Of a stretch of DNA of 15,994 nt, positions 1 to 6,715 are shown in pieces. The notes beneath the pieces are model-generated. The model searched no databases. It was not told the DNA's origin and saw only the letters and a list, made by a program, of their open reading frames with translations. The DNA is from DTU018 sp964618175. Lineage in GTDB: Bacteria; Bacillota; Syntrophomonadia; Syntrophomonadales; Syntrophomonadaceae. The translations under genes and the position numbers were made by a program. The first letter of the stretch is position 1; every line of letters starts with the position of its first letter. The stretch is from positions 1 to 15,994 of the forward strand of contig CAZTZX010000045.1 in assembly GCA_964618175.1 (NCBI GenBank), read 5' to 3'.

Positions 1-494
1 TGACAGGCAAGAGTTTTCGTTTACCGTGGTGCGTTTAGCGCGTGCAAATTCTGAGCGATAGCGAAGAGTCTTGTAAGTACCGTAGATATATCGTTTTAGG
101 ATGACGCTTTAAAAGTTACCTGATAATTAAAGAAAAGTTAATTATTCAAAACTATCATAAATATTTACGCCCGAAAAACCGCAAACCTCATCTGCAGCAA
201 TTCTTATTATATGTTTTTTAGCGGTGCTTTTGCAAAGTTCAAATAAAACGGTACAGATTTATTAATAGGAAACTACAATTGCAGCAATTAAAATAGCCTA
301 TTTTACAGCCGACTAGGGATTTATTACAGTAAAAACAGATAAAGATCATATACTTTAGATTATGCATGATTTTGGGGAGTAATAGCAGTGCCCCTCTTCT
401 GTTGTTTTGTATGGATAGCTATATCCGTGAAACTATCTTTCGGCAAGATCAAACTATCTATCCAATGACTTGATGGGCGGAAAGGAAGGGAATT
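1..494. other. Non-coding AT-rich upstream region
   Basis: No convincing gene is seen on either strand. The region is AT-rich with scattered stops. The one longer reverse frame (360-593) runs into the flavoprotein start and resembles no known protein. It holds a perfect AT-rich inverted repeat, ATAATTAA at 123-130 and TTAATTAT at 138-145 with a 7-nt spacer, and a possible promoter near 302-330. It probably separates the dsr locus from an unrelated gene lying outside the window. Confidence 0.6.
302..330 (+). promoter_or_regulatory. Candidate sigma-A-type promoter for the flavoprotein gene
   Basis: TTTACA at 302-307 matches the -35 consensus at 5 of 6 positions. TACAGT at 325-330 matches the -10 consensus at 4 of 6, with a 17-nt spacer. 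Transcription would begin near 337 and leave a leader of about 158 nt before the ATG at 495. Such matches occur by chance in AT-rich DNA, so this is only a candidate. Confidence 0.3.
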
Positions 495-2168
495 ATGAAA
501 GTTGTTATTATAGGGGGAATGGCGGCAGGGCCTAAAACCGCTGCCCGGCTGCGGCGACTGATTCCAAATGCTGAAATTGTGATTGTTGAGCAAGGGGAGT
601 ATACATCTTTTGGTTCGTGTGGAATGCCTTTTTATTTAGGTAAGCTGGTTCCTAGGTTTGAAGATTTGTATGCCACGTCTTATGGAGTAGCTCGTGACAG
701 TCAATATTTCCTCTCTTACAAAAATATAAAGGTCTTAACTGGTACCAGAGCGGTAGCTATTGATCGAGTCAAAAAACGGGTGCAAGTACTGAAGTTAAGC
801 GACCAGGAAAGGTACGATATAGACTATGACTATTTAGTCTTAACCACTGGAGCCGAAGCAGTCGTGCCACCAATACCGGGATTGAATCTTCCCGGCGTTT
901 TTACAATGCATCATCCCAGTGATGCACAAGAACTGCAAAAATATCTGCTTGAAAATAATTCTCAAAATTTCGCCCTCATCGGTGCAGGGGTAATCGGTAT
1001 GGAAGTTGCTGATGCTTTGAGCGCAAGGCGTTTAAAGGTAACGGTTTGTGAAGCAGAACAGCAAGTTCTGCCTAAGCTTTTGGAACCTGACATGGCGCGA
1101 CTGGTAGCCTGGCAAATGAGGCGTCAAAAAATTGATCTACAGTTAGAATGCCGGGTTCAAGCTGTCAACCCAGGTGCAGATGGAAGAGTCAAAAGTTTAA
1201 CAACAAGTGCAGGCGAGATCATGACGGATGCAGTAGTTGTTGCTGTAGGTGTTCGCCCCCGGGTTGATTTGGCCCGTGAAGCTGGACTAGAGCTCGGCGT
1301 TACTGGCGCTGTTAAGGTGGATACCCATCTGCGCACCAGTGATCCCAGTATTTTTGCGGCTGGTGATTGTGCTGCTAAGTATAATGTGATCAGCGGACAG
1401 GAAGTATATATTCCTTTGGCCTCTTCAGCTAACAAACAGGGAAGAGTTGTTGCTGACAATATTGCCGGATTAAACACAGAATTTAATGCAGTAATGAATA
1501 CTACAGTTTTACAGGCATTTGATTTAAACATTGGTAAAACTGGTTTAGGAAAACATGAGGCAGAAGCTTTGGGGTACACAGTAATCACCGGGATTGTATC
1601 AGGGAATGATGCACCCCACTATTATCCGTTGCATGGTCCCGTGACCATAGAATTAATCGCAGATAGGCAGTCAGGACGCTTATTGGGGGCTCAGGTATGC
1701 GGAGAAGGTGAAGGAGTAAAACGATTGGACGTATTGGGTACAGCCATGAAGTTCGGTGCTTCTCTTAAAGATATTGCCAATTTGGATCTGGGATATGCCC
1801 CACCTTTTGCGGAAGCCATCGATGTAGCTATTCATGCTGCTAATATGTTGGAGAATAAACGGTTGGATATGGTTCGTGGTTTATCTTCTCTTGAGGTTGA
1901 ACAGTTGAAAAATGATGGAACTAACATGACTATGCTTGATGTTCGTGAACCTGACGAAGTTAGGGCCAAGCCTCTCCTGGAAGATGGTTTATTGGTTATT
2001 CCTGCTGGCGACCTACGGAATCGTTATCATGAGATTCCCCGCGATCGACTGGTTATTGTCATATGTTCGGCAGGAATTCGTAGTTATGACGCAGTGTGCT
2101 TTTTGAAATCCAAGGGATTTGAAGAAGCAGTCTATTTAGAAGGTGGACTGTCCACTTATTTGAAATAA
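495..2168 (+). CDS. FAD-dependent CoA-disulfide / persulfide reductase with C-terminal rhodanese domain
   Basis: A 557-residue cytoplasmic flavoprotein of the CoADR-RHD / NADH-dependent persulfide reductase family, which uses NAD(P)H to reduce CoA disulfide, CoA-persulfide or polysulfide. Visible parts: an FAD-binding GG-x3-G motif at residues 7-12; the family's redox Cys42 in SCGMPFYLG; the NAD-binding GAGVIG motif near 163-168; the second FAD motif AAGDCA near 288-293; a dimerisation domain with YAPPF near 434; and a rhodanese domain from about 465 to 557 with active-site loop CSAGIRS and catalytic Cys524. Both redox cysteines are present, so both activities look intact. The ATG is preceded by GGAAGGG. 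It lies 147 nt before the ferredoxin-dsrA genes on the same strand, which suggests a role in sulfane-sulfur handling or electron supply beside DsrAB. That role is inference; the family call is firm and the true substrate is unknown. Confidence 0.9.
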   Translation: MKVVIIGGMAAGPKTAARLRRLIPNAEIVIVEQGEYTSFGSCGMPFYLGKLVPRFEDLYATSYGVARDSQYFLSYKNIKVLTGTRAVAIDRVKKRVQVLKLSDQERYDIDYDYLVLTTGAEAVVPPIPGLNLPGVFTMHHPSDAQELQKYLLENNSQNFALIGAGVIGMEVADALSARRLKVTVCEAEQQVLPKLLEPDMARLVAWQMRRQKIDLQLECRVQAVNPGADGRVKSLTTSAGEIMTDAVVVAVGVRPRVDLAREAGLELGVTGAVKVDTHLRTSDPSIFAAGDCAAKYNVISGQEVYIPLASSANKQGRVVADNIAGLNTEFNAVMNTTVLQAFDLNIGKTGLGKHEAEALGYTVITGIVSGNDAPHYYPLHGPVTIELIADRQSGRLLGAQVCGEGEGVKRLDVLGTAMKFGASLKDIANLDLGYAPPFAEAIDVAIHAANMLENKRLDMVRGLSSLEVEQLKNDGTNMTMLDVREPDEVRAKPLLEDGLLVIPAGDLRNRYHEIPRDRLVIVICSAGIRSYDAVCFLKSKGFEEAVYLEGGLSTYLK

Positions 2169-2180
2169 GGGTTTCTAATT

Positions 2181-2200
2181 ATACTATTAGGTTTTAGTAT
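2181..2200. repeat. Inverted repeat upstream of the ferredoxin-dsrAB genes
   Basis: ATACTA at 2181-2186 and TAGTAT at 2195-2200 form a perfect 6-bp dyad with an 8-nt spacer, just after the flavoprotein stop and just before a candidate promoter. It could be an operator or a weak transcript end; the stem is AT-rich and is followed by only three Ts. It is seen directly, but its function is unknown. Confidence 0.3.
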
Positions 2201-2229
2201 TTTACAGTATCTTCTTTCAATGATTAAGT
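2201..2229 (+). promoter_or_regulatory. Candidate promoter for the ferredoxin-dsrABD operon
   Basis: TTTACA (2201-2206, 5 of 6 to the -35 consensus) and TTAAGT (2224-2229, 3 of 6 to the -10) are 17 nt apart, with a TG at 2221-2222 in the extended -10 position. The site is inside the only long gap between the flavoprotein and dsrA. Support is weak because the -10 match is poor. Confidence 0.25.
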
Positions 2230-2315
2230 TAAAGCAGGAAATGGGAAGAAAGCCTACCGGATGTTCATAGTTCATATCTGTAAATAGTTGCGGTTAATAA
2301 GGAGGTGCAGGGAAT

Positions 2316-2504
2316 TTGTTTGTGGTTTCCATTGATCAGGATATATGCGAAGGCTGTGGTTTGTGCGCAGAAGTGTGTCCGGCTCGTATACTCGGTTTTG
2401 ATGGCGAAAAGGCTTTTATTTCTGGAGATGAAACCGAATGTATGGGATGTGAAGCCTGTATATCTGTTTGTGAAAGTGGTGCTATTTCAATAATGGAGAT
2501 ATAA
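2316..2504 (+). CDS. Small 2[4Fe-4S] ferredoxin
   Basis: A 62-residue bacterial-type ferredoxin. It has two C-x2-C-x2-C-x3-C motifs, at Cys11/14/17/21 and Cys42/45/48/52, each binding one cubane, so it should act as a soluble low-potential electron carrier. The start is a TTG at 2316, eight bases after GGAGGTG (2301-2307); an overlapping frame beginning at 2305 is ruled out because it destroys the cysteine pattern. Only the first motif is followed by Pro (CP); the second ends in Cys-Glu. It is 37 nt before dsrA and probably co-transcribed with it. An electron donor to DsrAB is a natural guess but not shown by the sequence. Confidence 0.92.
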   Translation: MFVVSIDQDICEGCGLCAEVCPARILGFDGEKAFISGDETECMGCEACISVCESGAISIMEI

Positions 2505-2541
2505 AACGACTCTTAGACCATTAACAAAAGGAGGATTGATT

Positions 2542-3732
2542 ATGCCTGAAGATAAGAAAACGCCTCTGTTAGATGAGTTGGAAAAAGGACCCTGGCCAAG
2601 TTTTGTTACCGAGATGAAAAAGGCTGCTGATAAGAATGAATCTGCTGATGATCTGCTAGGGCTTCTGGAACGGTCCTATGAGGATAAAATCGGGCACTGG
2701 AAACACGGAGGTATTGTGGGTGTAAGAGGATACGGCGGAGGTGTTATTGGAAGATATACGGATCTGCCGGAAGAATTCCCTAATGTCAGTGAATTTCATA
2801 CCATGCGGGTAAACCAACCCAGTGGGTGGTTTTATACTACAGATTCTCTGCGGAAAATATGTGATATGTGGGAAAAACATGGCAGTGGTTTAACTAATTT
2901 CCATGGATCTACCGGCGATATAATTTTGCTGGGAACTAAAACCGCAGAATTACAACCTACTTTTGATGAATTTAGTGAAGCTGGCTATGACCTGGGAGGG
3001 TCGGGTTCAGATCTGAGATCACCCAGCTGTTGCGTAGGACCGGCTCGTTGTGAACATGCCTGCTATGATACCCTGGATATGTGTTATGACATCACCAACG
3101 AATTCCAGGATGAATTACATCGTCCGATGTGGCCTTATAAGTTCAAAATTAAAATGTCCGGCTGTGCCAATGACTGTGTATCCGCGTTGGCACGGGCCGA
3201 TTGTTCAGTAATCGGAACATGGCGCGATACGATCATCATCGATCAGGAACAGGTCAAAGCTTACGCTGAAAGCGGCTTGGATATTCAACGTGAAGTCTGT
3301 TTTAAATGCCCCACCCAAGCTCTGGAATACAATGCTGAAAACAAGGAACTAACAGTTATTCCAGAAGACTGCTCTCGTTGTATGCACTGTATAAATATGA
3401 TGCCTAAGGCTATTCAGACGGGCAAGGAAAAAGGTGCTACCATTCTGCTGGGAGGAAAATCAACCATAGTAAAATCTGCTTTCTTATCCTGGGTCATTAT
3501 ACCATTTATGAAAATGGAACCTCCTTACACCGAGTTTAAGGATCTAATGCGGCGCATTTGGGATTGGTGGGACGAAAACGGCAAAACCCGCGAAAGACTG
3601 GGTGAGTTGATTTATCGGGTAGGTATGGGAACCTTCCTGCGTGAAGTGGGTCTACCTGCAGTACCGCAGATGGTTTTCCGTCCACGCGCTAACCCCTATG
3701 TATTCTGGCAAGAGGAAGAGATAAACAAATAG
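2542..3732 (+). CDS. dsrA: Dissimilatory (bi)sulfite reductase subunit alpha
   Basis: The 396-residue alpha subunit of DsrAB, the cytoplasmic enzyme that reduces sulfite six electrons toward sulfide or DsrC-bound sulfur. Hallmarks: KHGGIVGVRGYGGGVIGRY near 54-72; the sirohaem-[4Fe-4S] cysteines C164-x5-C170 (in CCVGPARC) and C208-x3-C212 (SGCANDC); then an inserted ferredoxin domain with Cys256 (CPTQA) and Cys277/280/283 (CSRCMHC). The start is set at the ATG at 2542, seven bases after AGGAGG (2529-2534), rather than the in-frame TTG at 2536. At 396 residues it is shorter than deltaproteobacterial DsrA (about 437). From recall it lacks a loop just before the ferredoxin domain and the last stretch at the C terminus. 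All metal ligands are present, so it should be active. It is followed 67 nt later by dsrB. Confidence 0.98.
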   Translation: MPEDKKTPLLDELEKGPWPSFVTEMKKAADKNESADDLLGLLERSYEDKIGHWKHGGIVGVRGYGGGVIGRYTDLPEEFPNVSEFHTMRVNQPSGWFYTTDSLRKICDMWEKHGSGLTNFHGSTGDIILLGTKTAELQPTFDEFSEAGYDLGGSGSDLRSPSCCVGPARCEHACYDTLDMCYDITNEFQDELHRPMWPYKFKIKMSGCANDCVSALARADCSVIGTWRDTIIIDQEQVKAYAESGLDIQREVCFKCPTQALEYNAENKELTVIPEDCSRCMHCINMMPKAIQTGKEKGATILLGGKSTIVKSAFLSWVIIPFMKMEPPYTEFKDLMRRIWDWWDENGKTRERLGELIYRVGMGTFLREVGLPAVPQMVFRPRANPYVFWQEEEINK

Positions 3733-3757
3733 ATGGTTGTTTTCATAAGTTGAGCCC

Positions 3758-3777
3758 ATTCAAATTGAATATTCAAT
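3758..3777. repeat. Nested palindrome between dsrA and dsrB
   Basis: ATTGAAT at 3764-3770 followed by ATTCAAT at 3771-3777 is a perfect 14-bp palindrome. A further ATTCAA at 3758-3763 makes alternating copies of the same unit. It sits in the 67-nt gap before dsrB. It is AT-rich and might be a protein-binding site or a weak mRNA hairpin; no function is established. Confidence 0.3.
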
Positions 3778-3799
3778 AACAAATAAGAGGTGAAATTGG

Positions 3800-4858
3800 A
3801 TGGCTAAAATTGATATAGGACCTCCCAATTATAGGAAGAATCTCCATCCGGTCATTGAGGAGAATTACGGACAATGGAAGTATCATGAAAAGGTAAAACC
3901 CGGAGTCTTAAAACATGTTGCTCAATCAGGAGCAGAACTGTACTCAATCCGTGTTGGGTCACCACGTTTAGTAAGTATCGACTTTATCCGTGATATATGT
4001 GCGTTGGCAGATGAGTATTGTCAAGGTTATCTCCGTTTTACCAGCCGCAATAATATTGAATTTATGACTGGTGACGCGTCCCAAGTAGAGCCTCTCATAG
4101 AGGCCTTGAAGGCCAAAGGTCTTCCGGTGGGCGGAACCGGCCGCGCCCTTACTAATATCGTTCATACCCAGGGATGGGTACATTGTCATACTCCAGCAAC
4201 GGATGCTTCCGGGATTGTAAAGGCAGTAATGGATGATCTGTATGAATATTTTGGGCGTGATGATCTGCCGGCTAAATTGAAAATATCTTTGGCCTGCTGC
4301 TTAAATATGTGCGGTGCAGTTCACTGCAGCGATGTGGCCATAGTGGGCGTGCATCGTACGCCCCCGGTAATTAACCACGAAATTATCCGAAAAGGTACTG
4401 AAATTCCCAGTCTGGTAGCTAGCTGCCCGACAGGAGCCATTCGCCCTGATCCCAAAAACAAGAGTGTAGTTGTTAGAGAAGAAAAATGTATGTACTGCGG
4501 CAACTGCTATACCATGTCTCCGGGTATGCAGATTATGGATCCTCAAAATGATGGTGTGGCTATTATGGTTGGGGGCAAAGTTTCCAATGCTCGTTCAGCC
4601 CCAAGTTTTTCAAGATTAGTTATACCGTTTTTGCCTAATAACCCGCCGCGGTGGCCGGAAGTTACCGAAGCGGTACGTAACATTGTTGAAACATGGCTGA
4701 AACATGCTCGCAGCGGTGAGCGTATGGGTGAATGGATTGAGCGCATTGGTTGGGAAAGATTCTTTACATTAACCAACATTCCATTTTCGGATAAATGCAT
4801 CGATGATTATATCTTCTCCCGTGAGACGTTCCGTACCACTGCAGCATTCAAATACTAG
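3800..4858 (+). CDS. dsrB: Dissimilatory (bi)sulfite reductase subunit beta
   Basis: The 352-residue beta subunit, forming the alpha2-beta2 core with DsrA and carrying the catalytic sirohaem coupled to a [4Fe-4S] cluster. Visible motifs: RFTSRNNIEF (79-88, substrate/sirohaem region); GWVHCHTPATD with Cys129; CCLNMCGAVHCSD with Cys166/167 and Cys171; and a ferredoxin domain with Cys209 (CPTGAI) and Cys230/233/236 (CMYCGNC). The paired-Cys pattern CC-x3-C separates DsrB from DsrA. The ATG at 3800 follows AGAGGTGA (3786-3793). The ending, with an FSDKCIDDY segment and a Phe/Tyr-rich tail, is as in full-length DsrB, with no truncation. It is expected to be co-transcribed with dsrA and dsrD. Confidence 0.98.
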   Translation: MAKIDIGPPNYRKNLHPVIEENYGQWKYHEKVKPGVLKHVAQSGAELYSIRVGSPRLVSIDFIRDICALADEYCQGYLRFTSRNNIEFMTGDASQVEPLIEALKAKGLPVGGTGRALTNIVHTQGWVHCHTPATDASGIVKAVMDDLYEYFGRDDLPAKLKISLACCLNMCGAVHCSDVAIVGVHRTPPVINHEIIRKGTEIPSLVASCPTGAIRPDPKNKSVVVREEKCMYCGNCYTMSPGMQIMDPQNDGVAIMVGGKVSNARSAPSFSRLVIPFLPNNPPRWPEVTEAVRNIVETWLKHARSGERMGEWIERIGWERFFTLTNIPFSDKCIDDYIFSRETFRTTAAFKY

Positions 4859-4925
4859 TGTAGCTGAATGCCGTCAGAATATTTACCTTTCGCAAAACCT
4901 GGGTGATAAAGAAAGGAGGAACGAC

Positions 4926-5144
4926 ATGGAAAAAGGCCCAGCCAGTCCAGAAATCAAGGAGAAGGTATTGGCTTATCTGGATACAGTGGAAAAAGCCAAA
5001 AGCAGGGATATTGCCAAGGCGATCAATGAAAAGAAATCTGATGTAGACAATGCAGTTAAAGAGCTGTCATTGGAAGACAAAGTAGAATACCTCTACATTA
5101 CAACTACCTTTATAGCACTGAAAGGCAAAGTTGGGGCTCCATAA
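4926..5144 (+). CDS. dsrD: DsrD, small activator of DsrAB
   Basis: A 72-residue protein matching DsrD in size, position and sequence: a winged-helix-like domain with IKEKVLAYLDTVEKAKSRDIAKAI followed by a VEYLYITTTFIALKGK ending. DsrD, once thought to be a DNA-binding protein, has been shown to be an allosteric activator of DsrAB. It is characteristic of organisms that reduce sulfite rather than oxidise sulfur, so it sets the likely direction of this pathway. The start is the ATG at 4926, six bases after AAAGGAGG; an upstream in-frame ATG at 4803 lies inside dsrB and is not used. It is 67 nt after dsrB and closes the first transcription block before a hairpin. Confidence 0.95.
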   Translation: MEKGPASPEIKEKVLAYLDTVEKAKSRDIAKAINEKKSDVDNAVKELSLEDKVEYLYITTTFIALKGKVGAP

Positions 5145-5155
5145 GGGTCTGAATG

Positions 5156-5190
5156 GGGAAGGACAGAGGAATCGATTGTCTGCCCTTCCC
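5156..5190 (+). terminator. Strong hairpin between dsrD and the dsrM group
   Basis: GGGAAGGACAGA (5156-5167) pairs with TCTGCCCTTCCC (5179-5190): 11 pairs and one A-C mismatch, with an 11-nt loop. No T-run follows directly; a T-rich stretch comes only at 5206-5217. It is more likely a partial terminator, RNA-processing or mRNA-stabilising element that sets different levels for dsrABD and the genes after it. The loop contains the self-complementary AATCGATT (5170-5177). Confidence 0.55.
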
Positions 5191-5239
5191 AACTTAAAAG
5201 GATGATTTTGTTTTTCCTAAATTATAGGAGTGAAAACAC

Positions 5240-5725
5240 ATGGAATTACCGATCTATGAGGTACTACAGGAAAATGAGCAACACATTTTAGCACAATGGC
5301 AGTCAAATGTCTTTGGCCAAGCGTGTCGTGAATTACTGCCGGGGAATACATCTAGAGGCCAGTTTACCGACCCTATATCTTACAACATTGAGAAAAACAC
5401 CGCAGCGATCTTCAAATGGCTGATCAAAGCCGCTGCTGATGACGATTTAGCGGAAGCACTGGAAGAAATCTGCCGGCTAAAGGCGATTCAGGAAGAAAAA
5501 CCGTCAGAAGCGTTGAGTTTTATATTTGCCCTCAAACAAATTATCTATGAGTTGTTAAAAGATGAAAAGCAAATTCGCCAAAATAAAGATGAACTGGCGA
5601 AGGTGAATGAACGTATTGATAAAATAGCTTTGCGGGCTTTCGATTATTATTGTGCCTGCTGCGCCCAGATTTATGAACTGAGAGTTAACGAAATTAAAAG
5701 GATGTATGGGAGAGTTGTGGGATGA
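5240..5725 (+). CDS. RsbRD N-terminal-domain protein
   Basis: A 161-residue soluble, all-helical protein resembling the N-terminal domain of the RsbR/RsbD stressosome co-antagonists (a globin-like sensory fold). Matching features are the early ILAQWQS helix, the FTDPISYNIEKNTAAIF segment, and RLKAIQEEKPSEALSFIFALKQII near 92-115. No STAS output domain follows: the protein ends after a helical CACCAQIYELRVNEIKRMYG segment, so it is a stand-alone sensor or adaptor domain. The Cys-rich CACC could respond to redox (inference). Its stop overlaps the dsrM start by 4 nt (ATGA), indicating translational coupling. To my recollection such small RsbRD_N genes occur beside dsrM in other sulfate reducers; their role is unknown. 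The RBS TAGGAGTGA is well placed. Confidence 0.75.
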   Translation: MELPIYEVLQENEQHILAQWQSNVFGQACRELLPGNTSRGQFTDPISYNIEKNTAAIFKWLIKAAADDDLAEALEEICRLKAIQEEKPSEALSFIFALKQIIYELLKDEKQIRQNKDELAKVNERIDKIALRAFDYYCACCAQIYELRVNEIKRMYGRVVG

Positions 5726-6711
5726 AGATCTGGTCTTCTCTGCTCGCCGTAGTAGCTTTAGTCTTAATAGCATGGTTGGGGGTTGAAGTCCTACAATTAA
5801 CTACCTTGTTTGGGGTAGCCTTGCCCTATGCAGCCTTCGCTTTGTTAGTGGTTGGTATTATTATCAGGGTCGTGAAATGGGGAAAGTCACCAGTTCCTTT
5901 TAGTATTCCTACCACCTGCGGACAGCAGCAATCTTTGCCTTGGATAAAGCAAAATAAAATCGAAAATCCCTCTACAACGTGGGGAGTAATTGCCCGCATG
6001 GCCTTGGAAATTCTATTCTTTCGCTCTTTGTTTCGCAATTCCAAGACCGAGAGAAGGGGTGAAAGGCTGGCTTTCGGGTCTTCGCAATGGCTGTGGCTGG
6101 GGGCCCTGGCTTTTCACTGGTCAATGCTGATCATTGTTATCAGGCATCTGCGCTATATTATGGATCCGGTTCCGGTGGTGGTGCAGGGTATAGAAGCATT
6201 GGATGGGTTTTTGCAGATCGGGGTTCCGGTTTTATATCTCACCGATTTATTCATTGTAGCGGGTCTGACCTATCTATTTTTGCGACGAGTAGCAATTCCG
6301 CAGGTAAGGTATATTTCTCAGGCAGTAGATTATTTCCCGCTGTTTTTACTGCTGGGAATAGCCGGCAGCGGGATTTTGATGCGCTATTGGTTTAGAGTAG
6401 ATATATTAAGTGTCAAAGAGTTTGCCATGAATCTGGTATCCTTTACCCCCCAGATATCGGCGGAAATCGGGGCTATCTTCTATATCCATCTGTTCCTGGT
6501 ATGTAGTCTGGCATCCTATTTTCCCTGGAGCAAGCTCATGCATGCCGGTGGGATTTTCATGAGCCCCACCAGAAACCTGGCTAACAACGGTCGCATGACC
6601 AGGCACATCAATCCTTGGAATTACGAAGTTAAAACTCATTCTTATGCAGAGTACGAAGATGAGTTCCGGGATAAAATGCGTAAAGTCGGATTACCTCTGG
6701 AAAAGGAGTGA
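5722..6711 (+). CDS. dsrM: DsrM, membrane dihaem cytochrome b of DsrMKJOP
   Basis: A 329-residue integral membrane protein of the NarI-like family that anchors DsrK and exchanges electrons with quinone. Six hydrophobic segments are visible, at about 4-20, 31-51, 121-142, 164-187, 203-220 and 249-269. Candidate haem b ligands His132/His142 and His256/His274 have spacings of 10 and 18, the same as the haem ligands of E. coli NarI. The signature between segments 2 and 3, TTCGQQQSLPWIKQNKIENP, is typical of DsrM. The start overlaps the stop of the previous gene, and the stop is 4 nt before dsrK. Length is normal and no ligand is missing. Confidence 0.95.
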   Translation: MKIWSSLLAVVALVLIAWLGVEVLQLTTLFGVALPYAAFALLVVGIIIRVVKWGKSPVPFSIPTTCGQQQSLPWIKQNKIENPSTTWGVIARMALEILFFRSLFRNSKTERRGERLAFGSSQWLWLGALAFHWSMLIIVIRHLRYIMDPVPVVVQGIEALDGFLQIGVPVLYLTDLFIVAGLTYLFLRRVAIPQVRYISQAVDYFPLFLLLGIAGSGILMRYWFRVDILSVKEFAMNLVSFTPQISAEIGAIFYIHLFLVCSLASYFPWSKLMHAGGIFMSPTRNLANNGRMTRHINPWNYEVKTHSYAEYEDEFRDKMRKVGLPLEKE

Positions 6712-6715
6712 GGAC

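Noticed and set aside
123..145. AT-rich inverted repeat as a terminator of an upstream gene
   Set aside because: The stem is only A-T pairs, no T-run follows, and no upstream gene is visible in the window.
1157..1588. 143-codon reverse frame inside the flavoprotein gene
   Set aside because: Low-complexity Ser/Thr/Ala-rich translation opposite a strong NAD/FAD domain; a shadow frame.
3764..3777. FNR/CRP-type operator reading of TTGAATATTCAA
   Set aside because: The half-sites TTGA and TCAA are separated by 4 nt rather than the 6 of an FNR site, so only a generic palindrome is reported.
6644..6715. N-terminal extension of DsrK from an upstream in-frame ATG
   Set aside because: It lies within the dsrM coding region, lacks a well-placed RBS, and the ATG at 6716 directly follows AAAGGAGTGAGG and gives the typical DsrK start.
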